NCBI RefSeq assembly: GCF_003201955.1 | Contig: NZ_QJJM01000003.1 | Span: 172,538-236,537 of the forward strand | Origin: Blastomonas natatoria | GTDB taxonomy: Bacteria > Pseudomonadota > Alphaproteobacteria > Sphingomonadales > Sphingomonadaceae | DNA: 64,000 bases | Direction: 5' to 3' | Part shown: positions 32,258-41,552 of the stretch, in pieces | Position numbering within the stretch: the first letter of the stretch is position 1 | Layout: the number at the start of each line of letters is the position of its first letter | Program-made: the position numbers and the translations under genes | Notes under the pieces: generated by a model | What the model was told of the DNA's origin: nothing | Database searches by the model: none | Seen by the model: only the letters and a program-made list of their open reading frames with translations

Positions 32258-33144
32258 TCGGATTTGTCCGCAAGACAGGCCTGTGTATCGCGCTGGGCCT
32301 CACGATTGCGAGCCTTGCCGCGCCCGCCATTGCGCAGCAGGCACCTGCCGCCGCGCAAACCGGCCAGGCGGCGCCGGCTGCCCCGGCCGCGCCAGCGCCC
32401 ACGGCGACCACGACTCCGCCACCTGCCGAACGCGCCACCGGCTCCGCCACCGGCACGCCCGGTGCGCCCGAAGCGCTCTCCCAGGCGCTCGACGATGTCG
32501 CGGGCAACGGCAAGCCGCTGACGCTGTCGCTACAGATCCTCGTCGTCATGGGTCTGCTCACCATCCTGCCGTCGATGGTGCTGATGATGACCAGCTTCAC
32601 GCGCATCATCATCGTGCTGTCGATCCTGCGCCAGGCACTGGGCCTGCAGCAGACGCCGCCCAACCAGGTGCTGATCGGGCTTGCGCTGTTCCTGTCGATG
32701 TTCGTGATGGCCCCCACCTTCACCCAGATCAACGACCGCGCAGTCGCGCCTTATGCTGCCGACACGATCGAGCTGGAAACCGCGATCCAGATCTCGGGCG
32801 AGGAGTTTCACAAGTTCATGATCAAGCAGACCCGCCAGACGGACCTGAAGCTGTTCATGGACATGGCCAAGGCCAAGCCGGTCGCTGCACCCAGGGACAT
32901 TCCGTTCTCGATCCTGCTGCCGGCCTTTGTGACCAGCGAGCTCAAGACCGCGTTCCAGATCGGCTTCATGATCTTCCTGCCGTTCCTGGTGATCGACCTG
33001 GTCGTTGCCTCGACGCTGATGGCGCTGGGCATGATGATGCTCTCTCCCACGATCATATCGATGCCGTTCAAGCTGCTGCTGTTCGTGCTGGTCGATGGCT
33101 GGGCGCTCACCATGGGCTCGCTCGCCGGATCGTTCGTGAATTAG
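32254..33144 (+). CDS. fliP: Export-gate protein FliP with extended N-terminal region
   Basis: 296 residues, about 45 longer than usual. A Sec signal peptide ([19 protein letters not shown]) is present, as in other FliP proteins. A Pro/Ala/Thr-rich stretch of about 45 residues then precedes the first core helix ([23 protein letters not shown]). The rest matches FliP, including [32 protein letters not shown] and IPFKLLLF. A large hairpin follows the stop codon. Confidence 0.95.
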   Translation: MIGFVRKTGLCIALGLTIASLAAPAIAQQAPAAAQTGQAAPAAPAAPAPTATTTPPPAERATGSATGTPGAPEALSQALDDVAGNGKPLTLSLQILVVMGLLTILPSMVLMMTSFTRIIIVLSILRQALGLQQTPPNQVLIGLALFLSMFVMAPTFTQINDRAVAPYAADTIELETAIQISGEEFHKFMIKQTRQTDLKLFMDMAKAKPVAAPRDIPFSILLPAFVTSELKTAFQIGFMIFLPFLVIDLVVASTLMALGMMMLSPTIISMPFKLLLFVLVDGWALTMGSLAGSFVN

Positions 33145-33168
33145 TTAAACCGGTCCCCGCTCACCCCT

Positions 33169-33250
33169 CCCGTTTGTCCCGAGCGAAGTCGAGGGACGTG
33201 ATCGGAAAGGGCGGCACAGACGTCCCTCGACACGCTCGGGACAAACGGGG
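33169..33250. repeat. Long REP-like inverted repeat between fliP and fliQ
   Basis: The arms at about 33169-33199 and 33220-33248 share CCGTTTGTCCCGAGCG and GTCGAGGGACGT in inverted order, around a 20-base loop. A near-identical single arm recurs at 44068-44097. It splits the fliP-fliQ junction, where other bacteria have almost no gap. Confidence 0.75.
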
Positions 33251-33273
33251 ACCTGATTGGATCGCACGCTGAT

Positions 33274-33546
33274 ATGGAACAGACCGACTATTTCATTGGC
33301 CTGGCGCAGCAGACGCTATGGATCACGGCCCTGGCCTCGGCCCCGCTGCTGATCCCGGCGTTGCTGGTCGGCGTGCTGCTGGGCATGGTGCAGGCTGCGA
33401 CCTCGATCAACGAGGCGACCTTGAGCTTCGTGCCCAAGCTGGTCGTGCTCGGCGTGATCCTGGCGCTGTTCGGCGGCTCGATCCTCTATCTGATCGCCGA
33501 CTTCACCGTGGAAATCTTCAGCCGCATTCCGGACCTGCTGCTGTGA
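33274..33546 (+). CDS. fliQ: Export-gate protein FliQ
   Basis: 90 residues, standard. Two membrane helices are visible with the family core LLIPALLVGVLLGMVQAATSINEATLSFVPKL. Its stop overlaps the GTG start of fliR. Confidence 0.95.
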   Translation: MEQTDYFIGLAQQTLWITALASAPLLIPALLVGVLLGMVQAATSINEATLSFVPKLVVLGVILALFGGSILYLIADFTVEIFSRIPDLLL

Positions 33547-34325
33547 TCGCACCGGGCTTTGCCTCTGTCGAAGCGCAATTGTGGATCTGGATCATGGCGA
33601 TGATCCGGCCCGGCGCAGCGCTGATGGCGGCCCCGGTTTTCGGTGCGACGGCGGTACCGCTGCAGGTGCGCATCATCCTGTCGGCGATGATCGGCATTGC
33701 GGCCACCAATTCGGTCCAGATCGATCTGCCGGACAGCACCCTGGTCAGCTATGCCGGCCTGCTCTTCATCATCGGTGAAGTCGTCTGCGGCGTCGCCATC
33801 GGCTTTGCGCTGCAGATCGGCTATTCTGCCGCCTTCGTCGCGGGCGAGCTGATCAGCAACGCCATGGGCCTGGGCTTTGCATCGATGGCCGATCCGCAAA
33901 GCGGCCAGTCCAGCCCGGTCATCGGCAGCTTCCTTTCCATCATCGCCGTGCTGCTGCTGCTGGCGATGGACGGGCACCTCATGCTGATCGCGATCATCGT
34001 GCACAGCTACGAGGCGCTGCCGCCGGGCGCTGCGTGGCTGTCGCCCCGGCTGATCATGGATCTGGTCGAATTCGGCGGCTCGCTGTTCTCGATGGGTCTG
34101 GTGATCGCGCTCCCGGTCGGTGCGGCGCTGATCATTGTCCAGTTGGTGATGGCAATGCTCGCGCGCTCCGCGCCTCAGCTCAACCTTTTCTCGGTCGGCA
34201 TTCCGGTCGCGGTGCTGGCGGGCATCATCCTGCTGGCCATGGCAGCCCCCGTGCTGGCCGATGGCGTGATGCGCGCGATGGAAGCCGGGATCGAACAGTC
34301 CGAAATCATGGCGGGGGAGGGCTGA
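33543..34325 (+). CDS. fliR: Export-gate protein FliR
   Basis: 260 residues from a GTG start at 33543, overlapping fliQ by 4 bases. In-frame sequence before it lies inside fliQ and is not FliR-like. FliR is a membrane protein of the export gate. Motifs RPGAALMAAPVFGATAVP, GEVVCGVAIGFALQIGYSAAFVAGELISNAMGLGFASMADP and the C-terminal APQLNLFSVGIPVAVLAGIILL fit. Confidence 0.93.
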   Translation: MIAPGFASVEAQLWIWIMAMIRPGAALMAAPVFGATAVPLQVRIILSAMIGIAATNSVQIDLPDSTLVSYAGLLFIIGEVVCGVAIGFALQIGYSAAFVAGELISNAMGLGFASMADPQSGQSSPVIGSFLSIIAVLLLLAMDGHLMLIAIIVHSYEALPPGAAWLSPRLIMDLVEFGGSLFSMGLVIALPVGAALIIVQLVMAMLARSAPQLNLFSVGIPVAVLAGIILLAMAAPVLADGVMRAMEAGIEQSEIMAGEG

Positions 34326-34329
34326 CGCT

Positions 34330-35472
34330 ATGGCAGACGGCCCATCCGGTGGTGGCGAAAAAACCGAACTCCCTACCGAAAAGCGGCTCAGGGAGTCGCG
34401 GGAGAAAGGGGATGTCCTTCAGTCCAAGGAACTTGGCACCGCGATGATCATCATCGGCGGCACGATGGCCTTCGTGTTGTTCGGCGACATGATGGTGTCC
34501 TCGATCGCCGGAATGCTGCGCGCGGCTCTGGTGTTCGACATCTATCAGGCGACCGATTTCAATGTCGGGGAGCGAACGCTGTCACTGCTGATGCCGCTTG
34601 CCCTGCCGTTCGGCGGGCTGTTCCTGTTCCTGCTGGTGGCGTGCGTCGCGACACCCGCTTCGCTCGGTTCGCTCGGCTTTCGCTGGAGTGCGGTTGCACC
34701 CAAGGCCTCCAAGATGAATCCGGCATCGGGCCTCAAGCGCATGTTCGGCACGCACGGGCTGATCGAGCTGGTCAAGTCGATCGCCAAGGTCGTGCTGATG
34801 GGCACGATCGGCGTGGTCATGGTCATGTCGATGCTGCCTGAGATGGCGCAGCTCGGCCATGGCGACGTTCGCCAGGGCATCGCCGCATTCGGCGATCTGT
34901 TCTCGATGACCCTGATGGCCATGGCGGGGGCGCTGGGCCTGATCGCGATGATCGATGTTCCGGCCCAGTGGTTCCAGCGCAACCAGAAGCTGATGATGAC
35001 CAAGCAGGAGGTCAAGGACGAGCACAAGGAGGTCGAAGGCTCGCCCGAGCTCAAGCAGGCCGTGCGCCGGCGCCAGTACGAGATGCTGAACGGCTCCACC
35101 CGCAAGGCGGTGGAAGATGCGACCGTGCTGCTGGTCAACCCGACCCATTTCGCCATCGCGCTGCGCTACGACCGCGAGCGCGATCCCGCGCCGGTGGTGC
35201 TGGCGCGCGGGCGCGGTGCGATTGCCCAGGCGATGCGCGAACTCGCGATGGAGCGCGGCCTCACCATCCTGCGCTACCCGGAACTGACCCGCGCGATCTA
35301 CTTCACCTCCAAGCCCGGGGCGATCATCGACGAGCGGCTGTACCTGGCCGCCGCGACGCTGCTCGCCTTCGTTTTCCGCATCAACGAGAAGATGGATGTC
35401 GGCTTTGGCCAGCCCGAGCTCGACGTGCCCAAGGACCTGCGATTTGATATGGACGGCAAACCGCAGAAATGA
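34330..35472 (+). CDS. flhB: Export substrate-specificity switch FlhB
   Basis: 380 residues. FlhB cuts itself at NPTH to change export from hook to filament proteins. The autocleavage site is intact (Asn270-Pro271-Thr272-His273 in VNPTHFAIALRY). Four membrane segments precede it, with the family start EKTELPTEKRLRESREKGDV. It is the last gene before the sigma-28 promoter of fliD. Confidence 0.97.
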   Translation: MADGPSGGGEKTELPTEKRLRESREKGDVLQSKELGTAMIIIGGTMAFVLFGDMMVSSIAGMLRAALVFDIYQATDFNVGERTLSLLMPLALPFGGLFLFLLVACVATPASLGSLGFRWSAVAPKASKMNPASGLKRMFGTHGLIELVKSIAKVVLMGTIGVVMVMSMLPEMAQLGHGDVRQGIAAFGDLFSMTLMAMAGALGLIAMIDVPAQWFQRNQKLMMTKQEVKDEHKEVEGSPELKQAVRRRQYEMLNGSTRKAVEDATVLLVNPTHFAIALRYDRERDPAPVVLARGRGAIAQAMRELAMERGLTILRYPELTRAIYFTSKPGAIIDERLYLAAATLLAFVFRINEKMDVGFGQPELDVPKDLRFDMDGKPQK

Positions 35473-35483
35473 TCCCGAAACCT

Positions 35484-35511
35484 CTTAATGCGGCCACGCA
35501 CCAGCCGTTAA
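35484..35511 (+). promoter_or_regulatory. Sigma-28 promoter of fliD-fliS
   Basis: CTTAA, 15 bases, GCCGTTAA, a full match. The start would be near 35518, with AAGGA at 35521 as ribosome site and the fliD ATG at 35533. Confidence 0.87.
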
Positions 35512-35532
35512 TCCTTTCAGAAGGAACTGGTG

Positions 35533-36933
35533 ATGGTCACGAACAGCGGAATTTCAAATGTCATCAGCGGCTTTACGGGGGTCAACAGCGCCCAGCTGGT
35601 GAATGATCTCGTCACGGCACAGCTTCAGCCGAAGCAGTCGGAGGTTCGCAACAAGCAGAACCTGAACCAGGCGCGCATCTCGGCACTGGCTTCGGCCTCG
35701 TCGGCGCTCGAAACCTTTTCCACCGCATTGAGCGAAGTGCTCAACGGTCGTCAGCTGACCGGCAATCTCGTTTCGACCCGCGGCGATCTGGTTGCGGCCA
35801 GCTTCATTCCGGGGCAGAAGCCGCAGGGCCTGCCGGCGACGGTTCAGGTAACCCAGCTCGCTTCGGCGCAGACCATGGTATCGGCGACCAGCCTGGCCAG
35901 CGGTGCGCCGGTGGGCGAGGGATCGCTGACCATCACTACGGCGGCGGGCAGCTTCAACGTCACCATCGATTCCACCAACAACTCGCTGACCGGCCTGCGC
36001 GATGCGATCAACGGCACCAACAGCGGCGTCACGGCGAGCATCGTCACCGACAATACCGGCTCGCGGCTGGTGATGCGCGGCGCGGAAGGCGCGGCCAACA
36101 GCTTTACCGTCACCGGTTCGGGTGGCTCGGCTGCGCTCGATGCCTTCGCCTTTCCGCCTGTCGGTGGGGCCGGGATGAATTCGGTCACCAGCGCTGCCAA
36201 CAGCATCGTCCAGGTCAATGGCATCCAGCTGACCAACTCGAGCAACCAGATCGACACCGCCGTTCCCGGCGTACGCATCAACCTCCTGACCGCAGCCCCG
36301 GGCACGAATGTCGTCATCAGCGGCGACCAGCCGACCTCCTCGACCAAGGACATCGTCAACGAGTTCATCAAGGCCTATAACGATCTGCGCGGCGCGCTGA
36401 ACTCCGCAACCGCGCCCGGCGTGGACGGGACCAGCGGCGGGCCGCTGGCGGGTGAACGGGCGGCGCGCGACATGATGCGCGCCATGGCGTCGCTGACCAC
36501 CAAGCAGCTCTCAGATTCCGGCGATTATCGCTCGCTCGCCGATATCGGCGTGCGGACCAATCGCGACGGCACATTGTCGCTCGACAATGCCCGGTTCGAT
36601 CGTGCGCTTGCTGCCGATCCCGAAGGCATCGCCCGGATGCTGGAGCCGGCCACCCCGACAGCCGGCAATCCCGGTCTCGCCAAGGCGTTCGAGGACGTCA
36701 AGACGAGCCTGAAGGATCCCAATGGCTCGCTGATCGGCGCCCAGAACCGGCTGAACAAGATTGCGACCGATCTCACCAAGCTGATGGAAAAGGTCGAGGA
36801 AGACAGCGCCAAATATCGCGAGCAGCTGGAACAGACATTTGCCGCCATGGACCGCCAGCTGACCGTGCTGCGCTCTACCCAGAGCTATATCGAGCAGCAG
36901 GTGTCGGTCTGGACCAACAGCGGCGACAATTAA
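35533..36933 (+). CDS. fliD: Filament cap protein FliD
   Basis: 466 residues from ATG 35533. A GTG one codon earlier is possible but AAGGA spacing favours the ATG. FliD caps the filament and places flagellin. The N-terminal core (GLSNVISGF-like GISNVISGFTGVNSAQLVNDLV) and the C-terminal coiled coil (EDSAKYREQLEQTFAAMDRQLTVLRSTQSYIEQQVSVW) are typical; the middle has the usual FliD variable domain. It begins a late transcription unit with fliS. Confidence 0.95.
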   Translation: MVTNSGISNVISGFTGVNSAQLVNDLVTAQLQPKQSEVRNKQNLNQARISALASASSALETFSTALSEVLNGRQLTGNLVSTRGDLVAASFIPGQKPQGLPATVQVTQLASAQTMVSATSLASGAPVGEGSLTITTAAGSFNVTIDSTNNSLTGLRDAINGTNSGVTASIVTDNTGSRLVMRGAEGAANSFTVTGSGGSAALDAFAFPPVGGAGMNSVTSAANSIVQVNGIQLTNSSNQIDTAVPGVRINLLTAAPGTNVVISGDQPTSSTKDIVNEFIKAYNDLRGALNSATAPGVDGTSGGPLAGERAARDMMRAMASLTTKQLSDSGDYRSLADIGVRTNRDGTLSLDNARFDRALAADPEGIARMLEPATPTAGNPGLAKAFEDVKTSLKDPNGSLIGAQNRLNKIATDLTKLMEKVEEDSAKYREQLEQTFAAMDRQLTVLRSTQSYIEQQVSVWTNSGDN

Positions 36934-36969
36934 GACAATCAAAACATAGCGAATGACAAGGAAAACCGC

Positions 36970-37362
36970 ATGAGCTTCATCTCTCCGCGTCGCCACATGG
37001 GCAGCTATCAGGCCGTCGATACGGTCAGCCGTGTCGAAGGCGCCAGCCCGCACCAGCTGGTCGTCATCCTGTTCGACGAACTGCTGCTGCGCCTCGATGC
37101 GGCCATCCGCCATGCCGAGCGCGGCGAGGCGGTACCGATGATCCAGGCCCGCGCCAGGGCATCCGCCATCGTGATGGCGCTGGAAGAGAGCCTCGACTTC
37201 GAAAAGGGCGGTGAACTGGCGCTCGCGCTTGCCCGCATCTATCGCGAGGCCAGCCGCCGCATCAACGCGGCCCTGAGCCCCGACAAGGTCGATGTGCTCA
37301 AGTCCGCCCGCCAGATGCTCGCCGAAATCGCCGAAGCCTGGAAGCGCATCGCGCCGAAATGA
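36970..37362 (+). CDS. fliS: Flagellin chaperone FliS
   Basis: 130 residues. FliS keeps flagellin from polymerising in the cell. The family core YQAVDTVSRVEGASPHQLVVILFDELLLRLDAAIRHAERG is clear, as is the C-terminal helix. It follows fliD by 36 bp and ends 16 bp from a convergent gene, closing the flagellar island. Confidence 0.93.
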   Translation: MSFISPRRHMGSYQAVDTVSRVEGASPHQLVVILFDELLLRLDAAIRHAERGEAVPMIQARARASAIVMALEESLDFEKGGELALALARIYREASRRINAALSPDKVDVLKSARQMLAEIAEAWKRIAPK

Positions 37363-37378
37363 GGCGCGGAAAGGCGGC

Positions 37379-37765
37379 TCAGGCCGCCGGCCATTCGGAC
37401 ATGATCGTCGCGACATCGAAATAGTCGCGCCAATAGCGGATCAGTCCATTCTCCACCTCGAACACGCCCGCCACCGGCAGCTCGACCCATTTGTCGGCGA
37501 GCCGGTGCCGGTCCAGCCGTTCGAGCATCACGATATTGCCATCGACGGCAGATCGCAGCACGCGGAACTCGTTTTCCAGCGTCGGCGAGAAGAAAGGCTC
37601 GAGCACCGCCCGGATACCGTCGGGGCCGTGCACCGTTCCGAGCGGCGGCGGATTGGTATATTCGCAAAGCGGCGCCACACATCGCAGCGCAGCATCGTAA
37701 TCCAGCGGTTCCATGGCCTTGAGAAAGGCCTGAACGACCGAAAACGGGTCGGTGATGGTGGTCAT
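37379..37765 (-). CDS. SnoaL/NTF2-fold protein like limonene-epoxide hydrolase
   Basis: 128 residues, a complete small NTF2-like fold. The run LERLDRHRL (Arg83, Asp85), VELPVAGVFEVENGLIRYWRDYFD with Asp114 or Asp117, matches the Arg-x-Asp and second Asp of limonene-1,2-epoxide hydrolase. It could open epoxides with water. Some relatives lack this activity. The substrate is not indicated by neighbours. Confidence 0.7.
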   Translation of the reverse strand: MTTITDPFSVVQAFLKAMEPLDYDAALRCVAPLCEYTNPPPLGTVHGPDGIRAVLEPFFSPTLENEFRVLRSAVDGNIVMLERLDRHRLADKWVELPVAGVFEVENGLIRYWRDYFDVATIMSEWPAA

Positions 37766-37851
37766 TGCGCGTGCTCCTGTTGCTGATGCCGGTCAGCGTG
37801 GAACAGGAGCGATCGCGGCTCAATTACGTCGCAGGTCAAGGCCTGAGAAGA

Positions 37852-38529
37852 TTACCGTGCCGGGTAGCGCAGCCTGCCCAGGAAGCGCGAGAGGCTCAAT
37901 GTCTCGCCCTTGTTCGTCCACTTTGCCTTGGCCTTCTCGAACTGCATCACATTATCGATGCGGCGCTCCAGAAAGGCATGGGTGTCGGCGAAATCGGGGC
38001 TCTCGTCGTCGAGAAACGCCATCAGCGTCGAGCCATAGACGCCCGAGAGGATCATGCGCTTGGTATAATGGTTGTAATCGGTCGCGGCATCGCCGGCGAG
38101 CCGCCACATCAGGTCCGCCGTGCGCCACGATATGCGGGCGGTACGGGCGAGATTGGCGGGCAGCGCCATGATCGCGGTCGCGCGGCGCAGCGCCTCGCGC
38201 TGGTGCGCCACCGCCTCGAACCGGAAGGCGACGAGCGCGCGAATGCGCTCGCGGATCTTCATCGCGGCGATACGCTCGGGCGGAAACGCCTCGATCATCT
38301 GCGCGTCGATATGGCCGATCCAGGCATCGATCATGTCCATCGGGCCCTTGTCGAAGGCCAGCGTCGCGAGGCCCGGCTCCACGCCCTGTGCAGCGGCGGC
38401 GGCATCGCGCGCGGCAGGCGTCCAGCCGTCGAATACGGCTTCCTCGGCAATGAACGGCGGCAGGAACTGGCGCACCTCGTCCATGGTCGGATCGGCGGGC
38501 AGGGTGTCGAGCTTGGTCGGGCGGTACAT
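37852..38529 (-). CDS. coq9: COQ9-family protein (ubiquinone biosynthesis)
   Basis: 225 residues from the ATG at 38529, which has GGAGG about 6 bases upstream; an ATG 9 codons earlier lacks one. COQ9 is a TetR-fold lipid-binding protein that presents ubiquinone intermediates to COQ7. Family features visible: LRATAIMALPANLARTARISWRTADLMWRLAGDAATDYNHYTKRMILSGVYGSTLMAFLDDESPD and the C-terminal hydrophobic helix. Found in alphaproteobacteria and mitochondria. Confidence 0.85.
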   Translation of the reverse strand: MYRPTKLDTLPADPTMDEVRQFLPPFIAEEAVFDGWTPAARDAAAAAQGVEPGLATLAFDKGPMDMIDAWIGHIDAQMIEAFPPERIAAMKIRERIRALVAFRFEAVAHQREALRRATAIMALPANLARTARISWRTADLMWRLAGDAATDYNHYTKRMILSGVYGSTLMAFLDDESPDFADTHAFLERRIDNVMQFEKAKAKWTNKGETLSLSRFLGRLRYPAR

Positions 38530-38556
38530 GAAGGTGCCTCCTTGGATGTCCTTCAA

Positions 38557-39477
38557 TTAGGAAGCCGGGGGCGAAGCTGCAAGCCGCGCTGCGCGCCGCG
38601 CTGCGCACCGCGCCTCGGGCAAGCGGACGAGCACCAGCGCGGCGCCTATCGCGACCATGCCGATGGTATCGGTCAGCGAAAGGGTTTCGCCAAAGGCCTG
38701 CCAGCCGATGATCGCGGCGATCGCCGGCTGGCTGAGCAGCGCGATGCCCAGCACCACCGGCGAGAAATGGCTGACCGCATAGACCATCGCCCCCTGGCCC
38801 AGAAGCTGGCAGACCAGGGCGAGCAGCAGCACCGGCGTCCAGTCGGTCGGCCAGACCGGTTCGCCCAGCAGCAGGGCGATGGCCAGCATCGGCCCGATGC
38901 CGAAAACCGTGGACCAGACCAGCACCGACCAGCTGCCGAGGTCGCTGCGGATACGGCGGATGCTCAGCAGATAGACCACGTAGAGCATTCCGGCGAGCAG
39001 GCAGAACAGGTCCCCTATGAGGTTGCGGACATCGAGTTCGTAGGAACTGCCCATCAGCATGGCCGCGCCGACGATCGCGAGCGCGACTGCGGCCAGTTCA
39101 GCCCGGTGAGGCCAGGCGCGGCTGATGACGAAGCCGTAGAGCACCATGATGACGCTGCCCATGTTTCCGAACAGCGTCGAATTGGCGAGCTTGGTCCGCT
39201 CGATGCCGAAATTCCAGCTGGCAATATCCAGCGCAAAGGCAATGCCGCTCAGCGCCAGCAGCCACCAGATCGCGGAGCGATATCCGGTCAGCGGCTCGCG
39301 CTGCTGTACGGCGATGACGAACAGGATCGGCAGCGCCAGCGTCAGCCGCCAGAACCCGGCAGAGACCGGGCCGGTATCGGCCATCCGCACGAACCAGGGG
39401 CCGAAGGCAAGCGCCACATTGGCGAAGATCAGCGCAACGACGGCCAATATTCCGCCCCGCTCGGTTGCTTTTGTCAT
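38557..39477 (-). CDS. EamA/DMT-family transporter
   Basis: 306 residues with about ten hydrophobic membrane segments in two five-helix halves, the DMT layout. The first half contains LALPILFVIA and FALDIASWNFGIERTKLANSTLFGNMGSVIMVLYG; the second half ends LTDTIGMVAIGAALVLVRLPEARC. These proteins export metabolites; the substrate cannot be told. It is divergent from the old yellow enzyme gene. Confidence 0.88.
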   Translation of the reverse strand: MTKATERGGILAVVALIFANVALAFGPWFVRMADTGPVSAGFWRLTLALPILFVIAVQQREPLTGYRSAIWWLLALSGIAFALDIASWNFGIERTKLANSTLFGNMGSVIMVLYGFVISRAWPHRAELAAVALAIVGAAMLMGSSYELDVRNLIGDLFCLLAGMLYVVYLLSIRRIRSDLGSWSVLVWSTVFGIGPMLAIALLLGEPVWPTDWTPVLLLALVCQLLGQGAMVYAVSHFSPVVLGIALLSQPAIAAIIGWQAFGETLSLTDTIGMVAIGAALVLVRLPEARCAARRAARLAASPPAS

Positions 39478-39552
39478 GATCGGCCTTTAGCCATTCGATT
39501 AAACGCTGTCGCGGCCCTTCCGCGCCAGTCCGAGACCGGAGAAACGCCGCCC

Positions 39553-40665
39553 ATGCCCACCCTGTTCGATCCTGTCCAGCTTGGCGCGATCGCCTGCCCC
39601 AACCGCATCCTGATGGCGCCGCTCACCCGCTGCCGTGCGACCCGGGCGCATGTTCCGGTGCCGCTGATGGGCGAATATTATGCGCAGCGCGCCAGTGCAG
39701 GGCTGATCATCTCGGAAGCGACGGGGATCAGCCCCGAAGGGCTGGGTACGCCGTACGCGCCGGGAATCTGGAACGACGAGCAGGTCGAAGGCTGGAAGCC
39801 GGTGGTCGAGCGCGTTCACCAGGCAGGCGGCCGGATCATCTGCCAGCTCTGGCATATGGGCCGGCTGGTGCATCCCGATTTCAACGGTGGCAAGCCCCCG
39901 GTCTCCGCCTCGGCGACCCGGTTCGACTATCACGCGCATACCTATGAAGGGACCAAGCCCTATGAGACCGCGCGTCCGCTGGAGGTCGCAGAAATTCCGC
40001 GCATCCTGGACGATTATGCGCGTGCGACCGAGAACGCGAAACGCGCCGGGTTTGACGGCGTGCAGATCCACGCCGCCAATGGATATCTGATCGACCAGTT
40101 TCTGCGTTCCTCGTCCAACCTGCGCGACGACGATTATGGCGGCGGCATCGAGAACCGCATCCGCCTGCTGGGCGAAGTGGCGCAGCACCTGGTCGGGGTG
40201 TGGAGCCACGACCATGTCTCTGTCCGCCTGTCGCCCAATGGCGAGACTCAGGGCGTGAACGACGCGACTCCCGAAGACACTTTTACTGCAGCGGCGGCGC
40301 TGCTCGACAGGATCGGCATCGCCTTTCTCGAACTGCGCGAGCCGCCGATGGACGGCACCTTCGGCGCGAGCGATGTGCCGCCGGTCAGCCCGCATATCCG
40401 CAAGGTGTTCGCTGGGCCTCTGGTGCTCAACAGCGATTACGATCACGACAAGGCGGTCGCGGCGATGGCGGGCGGCATTCCCGATGCGATCAGCTTCGGC
40501 CGCACCTTCCTTGCAAATCCCGATCTGCCCGCGCGCCTCGCGGTCAACGCGCCGCTCAACCCGGACAATCCCGCGCGCTGGTACGGCAGCTCGCCCGAGG
40601 GCTATACCGACTATCCGACAATGGAAGAGCAGGGACTGGCCGCCGAGGCTGCTGCCGCGTCATGA
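39553..40665 (+). CDS. Old yellow enzyme family alkene reductase
   Basis: 370 residues. A flavin (FMN) TIM-barrel that reduces activated C=C bonds with NAD(P)H. Thr25 in APLTRCR, the QLWHMGR strand, His173 and Asn176 in IHAANGYLIDQFLR with the proton donor Tyr178, then LRDDDYGG and the C-terminal SFGRTFLANPDLPARL are all in place. It overlaps the next gene (ATGA), so the two are likely co-expressed. Confidence 0.93.
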   Translation: MPTLFDPVQLGAIACPNRILMAPLTRCRATRAHVPVPLMGEYYAQRASAGLIISEATGISPEGLGTPYAPGIWNDEQVEGWKPVVERVHQAGGRIICQLWHMGRLVHPDFNGGKPPVSASATRFDYHAHTYEGTKPYETARPLEVAEIPRILDDYARATENAKRAGFDGVQIHAANGYLIDQFLRSSSNLRDDDYGGGIENRIRLLGEVAQHLVGVWSHDHVSVRLSPNGETQGVNDATPEDTFTAAAALLDRIGIAFLELREPPMDGTFGASDVPPVSPHIRKVFAGPLVLNSDYDHDKAVAAMAGGIPDAISFGRTFLANPDLPARLAVNAPLNPDNPARWYGSSPEGYTDYPTMEEQGLAAEAAAAS

Positions 40666-41462
40666 TCGCCAGCGGCCAGCCCTGGCTGATCAGTGCGGTG
40701 CTGGTCGGCACGGCACTCGTCCTGCTGCTGGCCGAAGCTATCTTTCCACGCCGTCATCGCAGCCTGCCCGTGGTGCGGCGCTGGCCTGCGCATCTGGGGT
40801 TCGTGCTGGTCAACATGCCGGTCGAGCGCGGGGTGCAGGCGCTCGTGTTCATCGCGCTGTTCGGCGCGGTAACGGGCTACGCGCCGCAGCCCGATTTCGG
40901 GCTGCTGCCGCTGACCGGGCTGCCCGGCTGGGCCCAGGGGGTGCTGGCGATCCTGCTGCTCGACCTGGCCGTCTGGGCGCAGCACTGGGCGACCCACCGC
41001 GTTCCGCTGCTCTGGCGGCTGCACCGGGTGCACCATGCCGATCGCGATCTCGACATGTCGACCGCCTTGCGCTTTCATCCGATTGAAATCGGCCTGTCGA
41101 TGCTGTTCAAGATGGGCGTCGCGCTCGCGCTCGGTGCGCCGCTCTGGGCCCTGGTCGTGTTCGAACTGCTGCTGGCGGTGCTGCCGATGTTCAACCACGC
41201 CAATCTGGCGCTGCCGCTCTGGCTCGACAGCGTGCTGCGATCGGTCATCGTCACGCCGGACATGCACCGGGTGCACCACAGCACCCGGCGGATCGAGCAT
41301 GACAGCAATTACGGCTTCTGCCTGTCGATCTGGGACCGGCTTTTCGGCACCTATCGCGCTCGGCCCAGCGGCGGGCATGACGCAATGACCATCGGGCTCG
41401 CCGATTATCCGGGGCAGGAGACCACGCGCTTTGGCTGGTCGATGCGCCTGCCGTTTCGGTAA
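40662..41462 (+). CDS. Sterol desaturase/fatty acid hydroxylase family membrane protein
   Basis: 266 residues, with four to five hydrophobic segments and the diiron histidine boxes of the superfamily: HWATH (108-112), HRVHH (121-125) and HRVHH (202-206). A further His (His139) follows. It would hydroxylate or desaturate a lipid near the membrane. Coupled start with the upstream flavin enzyme; no shared substrate is obvious. Confidence 0.87.
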   Translation: MIASGQPWLISAVLVGTALVLLLAEAIFPRRHRSLPVVRRWPAHLGFVLVNMPVERGVQALVFIALFGAVTGYAPQPDFGLLPLTGLPGWAQGVLAILLLDLAVWAQHWATHRVPLLWRLHRVHHADRDLDMSTALRFHPIEIGLSMLFKMGVALALGAPLWALVVFELLLAVLPMFNHANLALPLWLDSVLRSVIVTPDMHRVHHSTRRIEHDSNYGFCLSIWDRLFGTYRARPSGGHDAMTIGLADYPGQETTRFGWSMRLPFR

Positions 41463-41552
41463 GAGCGTTGCAAAATATTGAAATGAAACATGAAAGGCCC
41501 ATGTCAGCGGCATGATGATCCGTGTCATGCGGAAAAGGGGAGCCTGAATTTC

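Noticed and set aside
33145..33273. A possible small gene between fliP and fliQ
   Set aside because: The gap is filled by the inverted repeat; no frame with a ribosome site and sensible length was found.
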